Assembly (NCBI GenBank): GCA_018417955.1 | Contig: JACTVC010000010.1 | Coordinates: forward strand, 446,763 to 510,762 | DNA from: Laccaria trichodermophora | Lineage: Eukaryota > Basidiomycota > Agaricomycetes > Agaricales > Hydnangiaceae | Length of the DNA: 64,000 bases | Direction: 5' to 3' | Shown: positions 10,531-22,300 of the stretch, one piece after another | Numbering within the stretch: the stretch's first letter is position 1 | Layout of the letters: the number at the start of each line of letters is the position of its first letter | The notes under the pieces: generated by a model | Seen by the model: only the letters and a program-made list of their open reading frames with translations | What the model was told of the DNA's origin: nothing | Database searches by the model: none | Translations under genes and position numbers: made by a program

Positions 10531-12931
10531 TCAGTTCAAATTTTGCTTCACTTGCTGAGCGACGACAGCTTCTTTTCTAGCCACTAAGGCTTTATTCTTG
10601 AGGAGGCAATAGTCGCCAAATTCGTTTTGACCCTGCCAAATTTCCCCTGGAAGCCAAAAGATCCTCGTCAGCATCATGGAGTTTTTTGCATCCAAAAACG
10701 GTTCGCAATGAACACGTTCCCATTCGTCCATGATGGCAAAGCGCGGTTCCAGCGTGGAGTAGACGGGGTGTTTTGGGAAATCCACGTCGATTAGGTAATC
10801 GCATGCACTGACATCGACCTGAGTGGGGAAGGATTAGGTTTGCAAACAAATCGAAGCTCCTTGCTCACGTAGTGGGAAGAATCCTCCTTGTTGAGGTCAT
10901 TCAAGTCTGCTGGAACATATCGTGTCTGGGGTCTAGACCACCACTTCGAAGCGATTAATTCGCCCGGTGAGACGGTTTCTGTGAAATGGCGAGGCAAAAG
11001 TCCGTCAAACTCGCTCTTGATGAATTCAACGCGTATGCCGTTTGGAACAAGATAGTGTCCCTGAAACCGATGCCATTCTTTGCCGAAACACAACGCTAGA
11101 TCAAACTCTTTCACCGGAGTCAAATCAATGCGAGGTGCCTCCTCTTCAGTAGTGCCATGGGGTAAAACTGGCAAAAGTCCCGTCACATTGAGCAGCCGAG
11201 GGATCTCCGTGGTTTGTAAAGCATGCATGACTGTAAGCGGAGCATGATAGTAATGCCACTGTCCGATAACGCGGGAGAGTGAGATGATCATGGAGCCAAC
11301 AACGACAGAAAATGTAAAATTGCGGAATATCAGGGATTGAGAGGCCTGTGACAATATATGATGAGCATATTCCGAAAGAGTTGAAAAAGGCTTGCCCGAT
11401 AAGGTGATTTAGTGAGACTGACAAATCCAACTTCTAGCCAGCCTCGGATGAGATACACGCAAACGGCAGCGTTGAAGCAGAGAAGTGGGTAGGCTGGGAA
11501 TATAAAACGTTCCTCTTTGTGAGGTTGCAGCGAAAGCATTCCGAGCCACAAGTAGAATGGCATAAGACGGAGACCGAGGATCGTGAAAGGGGAACTTTGA
11601 TCAGCTGCGGGTCGTGTGAAGCCCAAGCGCTTTCGATCAACGACATATGTTACAGCCATCGCCGGAAGAGAGAGGAGAGCGAGCGGTACAAGAATATTGA
11701 AGTTCAAGACGAGATTGTTGAAGTAGAAATTCCAAGGCGCTGTTCCGTAAAGGCTAGGGCCACGTTCTACTCCACCAAAGATGTTATACTGAATAATATT
11801 CCAGGCGACAAAGGAAAAACGTCCATACGCAAGGCTGTCGATGACAACAACAGGAACCTGTATGGGATCAGTATTGGCCTGTGAGATGAATGATGTTATT
11901 TACAGCGACAAGGGATGCCACAAGACCAGCCCCGATCAACCTCCTCCAGCGCTTTATCATCCAAGACCGTCTTACTTCGGAAGGGACGCGATCATCACTG
12001 AAGATGAACAATTCCTCGAACACAAACGGAATGGCGAGTGCCAGAGAGAATGGCCATCCCACAATGGCGCCCGTTGCAAATAATATGGTTGTTGCTAGGG
12101 TTCTGAGATAGTTTTTCGCGCTAGAAGGAGCAAAAGAGTATGAAAAAGCGAAAGCAGACGTGTACATGGCGAAGGACGAGGGAAGGAAAGCTGTTGTATG
12201 TTAGATTTTTTGACATTCATTTGAAATTTAAGCCGACCTGTTGATGCACTCCACATGCCAGCGCTGAAGAGCAGCATGAAAAACAGGTAACGTCCTACCC
12301 GTTCATGAATTTTTTCAACAACGACCCTATAAAATGCTGCCTCCGCAAAGACGGACATTGCTGCCAAAAGGATGCGGACGGCAAAGAAAGCTGCTCTCTA
12401 CAAACCGGTTGAGAGATAACGTAGTTGTATGAAAGGGATCGAAAACGTACTTTATCACCCGGCAGGATGATATTGCCCAGCCGAGGGGGCAAAGAATGGA
12501 GAAGAATGTATGCCCAACTTCTCACTGCAAACTGAGGTGAAAGTTCCCATGTCTGGAACCCATAACCTTGATCGAGGAAATGCAAAGGTTCCCAAAAATT
12601 GAATACTGACACAAAACGGAGTTAGACCATCGTGAGTTGGAAATATGAAGCAGACCTTCATCGCAATCGCTAATATTAGAGTACATTGCCCCTGCTACCC
12701 GCACTAGGAAGAGAATGCGAACCGCAAGGGAATAGCTAGGAGTCCAAGGACGACGTTGGGCTCTGATGGGCGCCGTGAGTCTGGGGTATCAGGAAAAAAA
12801 ATGAATGCTAGCCTGCGAAGCTGGTCTTGAAGAATTCCCGAGTGCCTGGGTAGCGGAGGTTTCTCCGGTACAGTCTGTACATTGGTCGGGCCTCGAAACC
12901 GAATGGTCTGCACGTTGGGGTTGGAAGTCAT
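10531..12931 (-). CDS. ALG9: Alpha-1,2-mannosyltransferase Alg9
   Basis: ER membrane GT22-family (GT-C fold) enzyme that adds alpha-1,2-linked mannoses from dolichyl-phosphate-mannose to the lipid-linked oligosaccharide during N-glycan assembly. The start is ATG at 12931 (MTSNPNVQTIRF). Seen in order: the first luminal loop with SDCDEVFNFWEPLHFLDQGY, which carries the conserved acidic pair; several membrane helices such as LATTILFATGAIVGWPFSL; the family motif HKEERFIFPAYPLL; and a luminal C-terminal part with SKWWSRPQTRYVPADLN and YCLLKNKALVARKE before the stop at 10531. Several small introns interrupt it. Length and motif order match the family well. The neighbouring start of the DUF6533 gene is 542 bp away on the other strand. 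Confidence 0.93.
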
Positions 12932-13473
12932 CCTAATGCGAACACTGAGTTTACTGAGGCTTGAATCGGGAGTTGTCGCCAGAGATCACGTGGCTAACGC
13001 GCTTGTTGCATCGGTGCCGCGCGCCGACACTCTTTTCTCCTCCACGCATTCGATCGACTAGGTATATGCGCGATTTTAACGGCTTTTTTTATCGGGATTC
13101 TGTGCCAAAATGTGATATTCTCCCGTCGCTAGAGTCTAACGAGTCAGATCTGGGAATTCGGGGAACTAGTGGCGACTACTGCGAAGCTAGAGTTATCAGC
13201 TACCGGTGACCGGTTGACCCCCTCCGGGCTGAGCCATCTGGTTGTGCACGATGCAAAGGCCACTGCGGCGACTCACGGTGCTTCTTCTCCGAAAAGGGAT
13301 ACTGGCTTGCTTCTTTCAGAAGATGTGGAATGTCCGTTTGACGTTAGTAGCATGGAGAGTCAAATCGAACCAAACCAAACTCAAACAGCCTCTTCTGTCG
13401 CTTTCTGTTCCTCATTTTTATCCCCCCTCTCTTCTTGTTTTACACCACCACCACCACCATTTCTCTTGTCTGC
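12932..13473. promoter_or_regulatory. Divergent promoter region, ALG9 / DUF6533 gene
   Basis: This 542-bp non-coding stretch lies between two divergent start codons. An ACC/CCA microsatellite (about 13444-13460) and a pyrimidine-rich tract (13380-13440, TCTTCTGTCGC then CCCCCTCTCTTC) sit just upstream of the DUF6533 start and are typical of a fungal leader. No other clear motif is seen. Confidence 0.5.
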
Positions 13474-15411
13474 ATGGACACTCCAAGCCCCAAGGATCTT
13501 GCGACGGCGGACCACTTCATCTATGTCACTCAAGTATACTTTTGTGGTACGTAGTTGACCTCACGTATTCCCCGTTTTCCGCTTACCCTCGGATATACCA
13601 GCCATGTGTAACGAGGATTCTTCAATCCTCTTTCGCGTATTCTGACGCATGTCGCTTTGAACTACTTAGATGCCGTAGTCCTCTGGGACTGGATCATCAG
13701 TTTGCATAGAGAATATCGCTTCGTAAATGCGTCTTATTCCTTCTCAAACGCCCGCTTCTGATCATGTCTGTACCAGGTCTGGAGGACCCACTGGACGCCA
13801 GTCAAGATAGCTTATCTTTTCTGCCGGTCAGTAGATTGGACAGCGGGCTACTTTGTATTTATCTTGCTGCCCCATAGTTATTGGGTTATCACTGTCGTGC
13901 CTTACTTGCTGTACTGCTTCGTTATTGACCACAGCCTGGAAACGTGTCAAAGAATCTACAAGGCATGTATTTGACCGCAATTCTTTGATTCCCCACACTG
14001 ACAGTCTTGATCCTAGATCCCTGTAGCGCTTGCCATGTGGAATCAAGTAGGCTCAGAGTGTAAGCTGCTGCCTGAGATGCGGCAGAACTGGGCTCACTGT
14101 CCTTTTCTAGCGGTCCTCCTCATCCGTACCTATGCTTTCTTTAGTCGCAATGTCTACGTTCTATGCTTTCTCCTGTCCGCTCTTTCTGGGGTTGTTGCCT
14201 ATCAACTATACGTCGACACCACCCAGATGTTGTGTGAGTTTTTTGTACCGTCCATTCAATGCATTCTTACCGGCTCTGGAATCCAGTGCTTCCATTCTAT
14301 AAGCCTCCATTCGTACGACACTGATGCAACTCACACCCGAGAATTCTGCCTGACTGGTTATTTTTGAAAGGACAAAGGCCCCTGTCTTCCCATGTCGAAA
14401 AGACACTCAGCGCATTTACTCGGTTTCTTCGTCCGTTTCTTATTTACGTTGACCGGATTTTATCTTACACATTTATTCAGATTGCACCTCTGCTGTTCGA
14501 CACAATTGTCACATTTATGACTGTTTGGAAAGCCTTCAACATTCGAAGACGCAACGGGGGACCGAATAGCCGACTTATTCAGACTTTCCTTCGCGAAGGT
14601 TCGTGATTTCAATGTGTAAAAAAACCTTTGCAGCCAACGTTTCATGCAGGTGTCTTCTATTACATCTTAATCTCCATCGCAAACTTAGTGCGTTTACACG
14701 GCACTTGCTGTCTTAATTTACTGATTCAAAACTCCAGATTAATGGCGTCTTCTACCTCCAGTACGTTTTCTCCTCCTTCGATTTGCTTTTTGGGAAGTAA
14801 ACTTTTATCAGACCCCGCCAAGTCATTTCGGCTATCAACATTCCCTTGAGTGTTATGTTAGGGCCTGTGCTCGCCTGCCGCTTAGTAGGTGTTGCCCTGT
14901 AGATCTGATAGTTGTTGGTTAAATTTGATATGCCCAGATTCTGGACCTGCGCGAACGCGGCTCGGAGACCGTATCGCATTCTGAAGGAACCGGGATTGCC
15001 GCCTTTACTACAAAGTCTATACCCCAGCAAGGCTCTCCATATACGCCCCCCGGTCATCGTGGAAAGAGCGGGACTGGTCGTTATCGTCGCAGCCACGGCA
15101 TGGTCAGCACAATCAGCTCCAATGTGGTACTGACCACACTTGGAACAATCCATCCCGACGTGGACATAGACGTCGAGCAAGATCTAGTGGAAATGGAGGA
15201 CATTCGCCTTGGATTAGATTTGGGTAGCTTGAGTACGGCTATTGGCGGAGATGACGGTGAACCCCTTTCCGAAGGGGATAGTCAGGGAGGGAGCCCGGCG
15301 CCTGCCTACCACTCTCTGGAGCTAGGTTTCAGAGACCAGCGACCTCCAAGCCTAGAAGAAGGAATAGGAGGGATAAGGGTTGACGTGGAGAGGGCGTCGT
15401 CCACAATGTGA
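13474..15411 (+). CDS. DUF6533-type multi-pass membrane protein
   Basis: Member of a membrane family expanded in mushroom-forming fungi; its function is unknown. The start MDTPSPKDLATADHFIYVT matches the family pattern. Joined exons then read LWDWIISLHREYRFVW, TPVKIAYLFCRYW, YCFVIDHSLETCQRIYKIPVALAMWNQ, VLLIRTYAFFSRNVYVL, LSGVVAYQLYVDTTQMLLLPF, IAPLLFDTIVTFMTVWKAF and RRNGGPNSRLIQTFLREG, giving about six or seven membrane helices. The last exon, from LDLRERGSETVSHSEGTGI, is a long hydrophilic tail rich in Asp, Glu, Gly and Ser. The gene has at least ten short introns. One of them (13963-14016) appears to be a GC-AG intron after AAG. Exon borders are inferred from frame and family pattern. Confidence 0.85.
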
Positions 15412-15642
15412 ATGCTCGCTTCTTATTGGTCGGACTTGCATATATTCGGGATGTTGTTTGAATTTCTGTTTTCCGCTCTAGATGGGAGAAAGCCACAGCC
15501 TCGCTATCCATTCATTCAGAAAATACGTTGTATTATTACAAGTCTCCCATTAGCATTGGTTTGCAACAGTCATGTGACCGCGACTGCGCTTACTGCTTGC
15601 CTTGAGTCAACTCTCTCGCCTTCATCCTTCGTCTGTAACACC

Positions 15643-16439
15643 ATGCATCTCCTTGATATACCCCCGGAAATCATTCTTCACATCTGTAAGAACTCCTGTT
15701 ATACTGTTGCTTATGTTTACCGTTACAATAGTTTCATACCTGGACCTGCCAGATCTCGCAGTCCTCTCTGAAGTCATGCCAACCCTCAACCCCCTCACTT
15801 CGGATCCCGTTCTGCACAAGTATCGTCTCAGCATTGTTTCTCCCTCAAGAATCAATCATTTTTTGTTTGGGACGACCCCGCAAGGCCATGCTTTACGACC
15901 AACGGTGGGGGATCTTGTCCAGAGAGGTGTGATTCGAGGGCTAGGCATCGAACGACGGTGGAGAGCGGGTAACTATTTCTATTCCTTGAACGTGGGTTGT
16001 CTTTGCCTCCTCTGTAGAGTGTCCTTGTTTTGACGCGCTCTAGTCCATTATTCAATACGAGAACAGCCTATCATTGTCCCGTCGACATGCCAGTCACATC
16101 CTCTCTATCCAGATGAGGCGCCGGTCGCCAACTCCAAGCAACGTACTTAAGCTACTTCACTCCAACCATGTCCTTCCAGACGTCGAATCTTCGTCCACCA
16201 AAATGGCTCGTTCATTACAACCCGTTGTGCACAAACTCAAATGGTCCCTGCAGCGGGACAGATTAGCAAAGCTGATAAAGAACAAGTCGTGCAGTATCAC
16301 GGGTAGCAAGACCGGTTTTGGCGCTTGGCTTGAGAGTACGGCAAGGCACATTATTCAAGACGGCGAGAAGGTCCGTTTAGCGCTATGTCCTGATATCAGA
16401 CAAAGAGTTGTGTTTTATGAACGATTGGCCAACGCTTGA
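15643..16439 (+). CDS. F-box protein
   Basis: Three exons (15643-15685, 15732-15991, 16044-16439) join to 232 residues. An F-box opens the protein: HLLDIPPEIILHIFSYLDLPDLAVLSEVM, shown here in part. F-box proteins bind Skp1 and bring substrates to SCF ubiquitin ligases. The rest has no repeats I recognise, but the segments NSIIQYENSLSLSRRHA, LHSNHVLPDVESSS, VVHKLKWSLQRDRLAKLI and IIQDGEKVRLALCPDIR look conserved and structured. The substrate is unknown. Intron 2 uses the donor after LN; the alternative just after RAG breaks the frame. It converges on the RhoGEF gene. Confidence 0.8.
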
Positions 16440-16657
16440 ACACTTGTACAATTCTTGTATACGCAGATACCCTGTAACACGTTATGTATCCTTGGTATGA
16501 TTATAATGATAGAGACGTGAATAGTGTTACAATGAGATTAACGTTTCCGAGTGAGCTATGCCAAAAATGAAACGGGTTAATGTAGTGTCTAAAGATCAGA
16601 GAGATGAGATATCCATCCAACAATGTGTGAGAGATCCGTGTGAAAAAAAAAAAACGC

Positions 16658-18388
16658 TAGGAAGATAGGGATATGGCGGACAGCAGTCGCCATGAACTGT
16701 TTGTTGATAAAGCAGACGACTCGAGAACAGGGGGCGACGACGATTTTTTAGCCGTGGTTGCGGCTCTGGTTCCAATGAAAAAGGCAGAATTACCCTGCGC
16801 GCGATCACACTTGTGAGCGATGCGACGAGCTGCTTCCGCAGCGCGTTCGACGAGAGCTCGCGATGGTGACGTTGACGGTGTATGTGCCAGGAGATCTATA
16901 AATAGGTCAGCGATATTGAAATGACGGAATCAAATTAGCGTACCTCTGTAGAGCAAAACATATCTCATGACTCGCTGTGTTGGAAGGATGGCGAGGTCTC
17001 GTATGGCTGGTTTCCGTGCTGCTACAATAGTCTTTTTTCGGCCCAAAAAGCTGCCATTAAAAGATGGAGGGGGGTGAGACATCGACATGTCCATGTTGGT
17101 GATCGTGGACATGGACTTTCTCCAGGTGCTTGCGGAGCGTTTTAATGGACTGGACTCTCCATCCATAACGCGTTGTTTGCTCAGTTTTCTCGATGGAGTG
17201 CGCTCGGCATCGAACCACTCTCCGACAACCCCACACCATTCGGAAAATGCCATTTCCAAATTCTCCTCCGTGCCTAGGAACGCGGCGGCCACGCCCCAAG
17301 CGCTGGGATTCTCCTGCATTCTTTCCAAATATCCCTCACTCACTGTGACGAGACCAGCTAAATACCGTAGCATCAGCGAGGGAGGAGGGGTTTCCGTCTC
17401 CGATGCAAAGAGGGTACGCAGTGAATGGAGATAATGGCGTTCAGTGCGGACTAATTCGCGGCATGTCAGCAAGGCCCGACGAGCCGTTTGCCAAGAGGCA
17501 TTGGCGGCCGGTGCAGGGGTGGAAAGTCGGTGTTGGAGAGGAAATGAAGGGAGTGAAGGGGTGTATGGTAGGTTGGATGTTTCGCTATCGTAAACGGGGC
17601 TGTTATCGCCTGTTTCCCCTATATGCTCGCCAACGTCCCAGAATTTGCCGATATCATCAGAACTGCCGCCCCAGGTTTGAAACGTACGCATATTTTCGAG
17701 CTCTTCGACCAGCGCCTCGTCGGTAATGTCTTCATCTGTCATCGCCATTGCAAGGGTCCATCTCCGTCGAGAGACGGCGCTCGACCCCTGAGATTCTCGA
17801 GCGGCATCGCGCCGAATAAGCTTTGGGATCTCCGGGGGGAGATGATCAGAAGATTGGGTGGAGGTAGGTAAATCAACGTCTGACTCGCTTCCCAAAGTAA
17901 ATTTGGCACGTTTATGATTGTCCTGTGTAGGTACACCGAGAGCATCGCCGAAAGTCCGCTTTGGACTGGACGATTTTCTGGGCTAAACAGGAGTGAGGGA
18001 GTATGATTTACATAGGGGAGGAATGGCGTACCATTGAGACGAGGAAGGGTGAAACAACCCTTATAAGGGGTAGAAAATCCTGGTGTTCTTGTTGGGTACC
18101 GTCTGTTGCGCTTGTGCTTGCTCTCCTTCTTGACCACCTGCTGAACCTACCCGACAGAGAATCCTCGTTAGGTAGTAATGAATCAGATGGACGACGCCAT
18201 GAGCGGAAACTAAAGCTGCGCAAAAGGCTTGTAGGCTTTGTGTTGGCTTGAGAAGACGGGTTTGGCTCTGAATGAGTGCGCGACGCAGCGTATGTGGCAG
18301 CGACCTCTGATGAAGATTGTGGAATTGGGTCAGACTGAGGAATGCAGGAAAGAGGTCTCCTTTTTGAGAGTTTTCTGGTAGCCGTCAT
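16658..18388 (-). CDS. Rho guanine nucleotide exchange factor (DH domain)
   Basis: Predicted activator of a Rho-family GTPase. The first exon, from ATG at 18388 (MTATRKLSKRRP), is Ser- and basic-rich and probably disordered. It splices (VSM to PRKSSSPKRTFGD) to a long exon with an acidic region, then the Dbl-homology domain: RRALLTCRELVRTERHYLHSL at its start and AILPTQRVMRYVLLYR at the conserved CR3 helix, which continues across an intron as DLLAHTPS and ARRIAHKCDRAQ. The domain carries a long Ser/Arg insertion. After it only a Ser-rich tail follows, and no PH domain is visible, although most DH proteins have one. The stop is at 16658. A run of 12 A on the plus strand (16643-16654) lies just beyond it. 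Confidence 0.85.
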
Positions 18389-18492
18389 TGGCAGCAAGGG
18401 CAGAGATGGAAGAGGAGCGCATGTAGTTTTTGAAATAATTAAATATGATACTTAGGAGGTGGCGAGTTGAAGGTTGACGTCACACAACCGTC
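18389..18492. promoter_or_regulatory. Short shared promoter, RhoGEF / RIB7
   Basis: Only 104 bp separate the divergent start codons, so the two genes must share promoter DNA. An AT-rich segment (AATAATTAAATATGATA, 18434-18450) lies in the middle and could serve as a core element. No other box was recognised. Confidence 0.5.
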
Positions 18493-19352
18493 ATGCCTCC
18501 AGATTTCCTCATTTCCCTCTTAGCCCGATATACTCAACAACCTCCATTAATTAAACCACATGTCACTCTGACTTTTGCTCAATCTACAGATGCAAAGATT
18601 GCTGCCATTCCAGGAAAGCAGCTCATTCTTAGTGGAGATGAGAGCATGCAAATGACCCATTGGTTGAGATCAATGCACGATGCCATCCTCGTCGGCATTG
18701 GAACTGCTCTCACCGATGACCCTCAGCTCAACAGTAGGTATCGATCACACCGTCTCTGTACACTTCCAACTCTCCCTACAGCACGCCACTTGCCTCCGCC
18801 TCACAATCTCCCTCGTCCAATCATCCTCGATTCTCATCTCCGCTTATCTACATCCTGCAAACTTTTGATCAATTTTCGTGCTGGGTCTGGTCGCCGTCCA
18901 TGGATAATATCCACTCCTTCCCAAGACCCTTCCTGGATATCCCGCAAAGACGCCTTGGAACAAGCAGGAGCGAACATTATAGAGATACCCTCGCTCAATG
19001 GTATCTGTCCTTCTCCCTGAATTCCAGTCCTCTTGACCGTGACCCTCCTAGGTCGTCTTTCCATTCCCGCAGTTCTGCAAGCACTCCGCGATCGTGACGT
19101 TCGCTCCCTCATGGTCGAAGGTGGTGCAGCCGTCATCGCTTCTTTCTTTTCCGCTTCCGTCGTTGATACCCTCATCATCACTACGGCACCTACCCTCGTC
19201 GGAGACAATGGCCTTGGATATACCCTTGGAGGTTCATACCAGGTCCGTTCTTTTCTTCACCCTTCACTCCATGCTTATTCTTACAAAAGCAATTTAAACT
19301 GGCACACACTCAACTTTTGGGAAAAGACACCATTACATCTTGGGTCACTTGA
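18493..19352 (+). CDS. RIB7: Riboflavin biosynthesis reductase Rib7
   Basis: 2,5-diamino-6-ribosylamino-pyrimidinone 5'-phosphate reductase, an early step of riboflavin synthesis using NADPH. Four exons (18493-18733, 18782-19000, 19028-19242, 19290-19352) join to 245 residues, the usual size. Seen: PHVTLTFAQSTDAKIA near residue 22, SGDESMQMTHWLRSMHDAIL, VGIGTALTDDPQLN, RPIILDSHLRL, LMVEGGAAVIASF and a C-terminal KLAHTQLLGKDTITSWVT. These match the RibD C-terminal (dihydrofolate reductase-like) fold, including the substrate-binding DDPQL and VEGG segments. The stop at 19352 is only 39 bp from the stop of the convergent NBR1-like gene. Confidence 0.92.
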
Positions 19353-19391
19353 AAAAATATTGTACAAATTTCTTACTAGAAACACACTACC

Positions 19392-22300
19392 TCACTCCTC
19401 TGACGACGAATTGTCATCGTACAAGAGAACAAAGTCCATTGCTTGTCCTGCCTGCCCTGCGCTCGCTCGAGAGCGGCTATCTTCCCAAACCACGTCATCT
19501 TCGTTGTCGTCCGAAAACTGCACACTGATCACGGATAGGTCTGATTCACCATCCGAGCTCCCGTCGTCAATTGAAGGAGTCGAATCGATTGTGGTGGAAG
19601 CAGCCGGACCAGACCCAGTTCTCGACAGAGCTGGAGCAGAGTGCGGCATGATGATCGACGACGCAGCCAAAGAGTTGTCCGACGAGTCAACCTCCGCTAC
19701 GTTGATCCTGTAAAAGCGTCTCAGTAGTTGTTCAACAATATAGATAGAATGCGACTTGCTCAATCCAGATACTGTTCCCAAACAAATTTCCTTGTTCGTC
19801 CCGAAGCCTCCAGTACCCAACATACCTTCCAGCAGCATCAGGTGCTTTGAGTTCGCCGGTCCACAGATCCACCTCTGCCCCAGCCTTCACGCTGCCGACC
19901 GTGCTAATCTGAGATTGTTTATCAATAACCAAGGCGTCACCAGCAACAAACACAAGCTCAGTCGTTTCTGGCCAATCACGTCCGCCGTCGTTGAGAACGC
20001 GCCAACATTTCACAAATTCAGCACCAGGTGGGAAGATTTGTCCATCTGGCACGGTAATGTCTGCGACAAATGTAGCGCTTAAACTCGGACGTTCAACCTC
20101 TTGTGCAATCGATGGCGATGGACCCGATAAATAGTCATTCAAAAGGGCAGCAAGCGAGTGTGGGGCACCACTTGTCGTTGCAGCGGTCGGACGGTTGAGA
20201 AGCGCTTCCTCCCTCAAGGGCGAAGTATCCAGCACCTTCGCAGCAGGCTCGGATGTAAAGGAGGTTGCACTTTCCGAAAGGGAGAGCGAACGAACGTCCT
20301 GTAAAAGATGATTTAATTCGCCATACGCGTTTGGCCAAATATTTCGAGAATCAAGGGGGGCCTGTGGAATATTTGCGAAATCCGACGGTTCTGTAGCGAT
20401 CATCGACGGTGAAAGGGCAGGCCAAACCGAGTGCGCATCCAGCAAAGAGTCAGTTACTGGAGTCTTTGCGGACACGTCCTCCTTTTCCTCTGAACGGAAT
20501 CCTTCTGCCGAATGCCGAAAATCGTCGGATTCATCGACACGGTAACCCCACATGAATTTTGGAACACTGGGAGCAACTTGTGTCATTTGAGGGGGAGGAG
20601 ATGGTGGAAATAGGAAGTGGAAGGCATGAGCCTGATGTGTAGGAGATTGAGGTTCAACTGGTGATACAGGATTGCTGAGAGCGTGTGAACCGTCAGGACC
20701 AGAAAAAGGTAAGGTACCCGCAACCAAAGATGGATCGCGCCTCGGCACCTGCTCAAGGGGAGTCGCAGCGGAGACCGACTGCTGCGAAGTCTGTGAGGTT
20801 GTCATTGGGTCAGGGATCGTTACTGGATTCTCAACTACCGTGTTGATAAGCTTCGTCTGGCCAACTCGGTAAACAGTCGGAATCACAGTCTCAATTGACT
20901 TCATCTTAAGCAATGGGTGGTTATCTGGGTGGACTGAAATCGGATGAGCTTCACAAGCTTCGCACAAATCAAAATCGGGGCAGTCTGGGTGCATGCACTG
21001 CGGAGGAGATGTAATGAGATAAAGTTGAACGTGTGCAGCAGAACAACAAACCTTGAAGCGGACAGAGTAGATGGTCTTGGTGCAAGCTGTGTGGTTGCCG
21101 TTTACTTGGGAGGTGGAAAGGAGGAGAGATGAACATACCGTTGCAGGATGCAAAGTGGGCAACGCGGGGGTCGCTACCACGGCTCTGAATATCGATATTG
21201 TCAAAAAGGAAGAGAAGATGCGACAGAGGTACTCACGAAGTAGTCAGTTGGCCTTGCTATTTTTACAAAAGAGTGCCCAGGGTGCTGTTCATTTGTTATG
21301 CTGTTACAAAATGTAAGTCTTTGAATGAGAGTCTCCGTGCAACCCATACCTGAAGCACGATAGGCAGGTGTCAAAATCTGGGCAATGAAGACATTTCTAG
21401 AAGAAAATAAGCTCAGACCAAATGTAGAGAAAGGCGTGGGGGACTTGCATAACGATCACCGTAGATCCTGGAGTCGCACAAGTCACAAATAGCTAGATGA
21501 GCAACAGGCTCCTCCGTAGCGACTGGCAACGCTGGGGGGACGACAGGCCTGGTGCTGCTGGATGGTGTAGCGTTTCTTTCACCCTCCCCGCTGAACACAG
21601 TATGTACGACAACGCGCCCAGGCTCAGCGATTTCAAAGAATTCATGGAAGGGATTATGACGTTCAGCAGAACCAGAGGATATGCAAGGGGTACACAAGTC
21701 GTAATCTGGATAAGATAAGTATCGATGAAGCAATCTACGAAATGTAACTCACCAGGACAATCAAGACACTTGTGCCGCACACCCTCAATTGTTTTCTCAC
21801 AATTATCGCACACAACACCTCGATGGATTGCTGGTGGAGGCGGAACAGAGAATGTATTGGCTGTTGGTGTGCGGGAGCCGGATTGCGGGACAATGGGAGG
21901 CAACTGCTGAGGGTCGTTAGGCATTGCTGCGTTCGCAACTGCGGGCTGCACTCCAAGCCTACGAGTGCACTGAGTGGCTTGACTTGTAGAAAGAGGGGGC
22001 GATGTTGTAGTGGGAATAGACGTTGGTGGTAGAGGCCATGGGGCAGGGAAACGTGGAGTAGGTTGGAAAGACGCTTTATTCGTGGCAGTCGGAAGCAACT
22101 TCATGCTATGAGGTCCCATCATGTTGAGACAGAACCCCGCAGGCTCTCGCTGGTGGCATTTTTCACACTAAGAGGTAGATTATAGGTGAGATATCTACAG
22201 CGAGGAAGAACTTACTGTCAATAGGTGGCAATGATCACAAGAATACCACGAGCCCTGCTGACGTTGCATACAGATGGAACACAGAGACGAAAGACCCTCT

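Noticed and set aside
16643..16654. Run of 12 A near the end of the RhoGEF gene
   Set aside because: It lies on the plus strand beyond the minus-strand stop; there is no sign of a retrocopy or target-site duplication.
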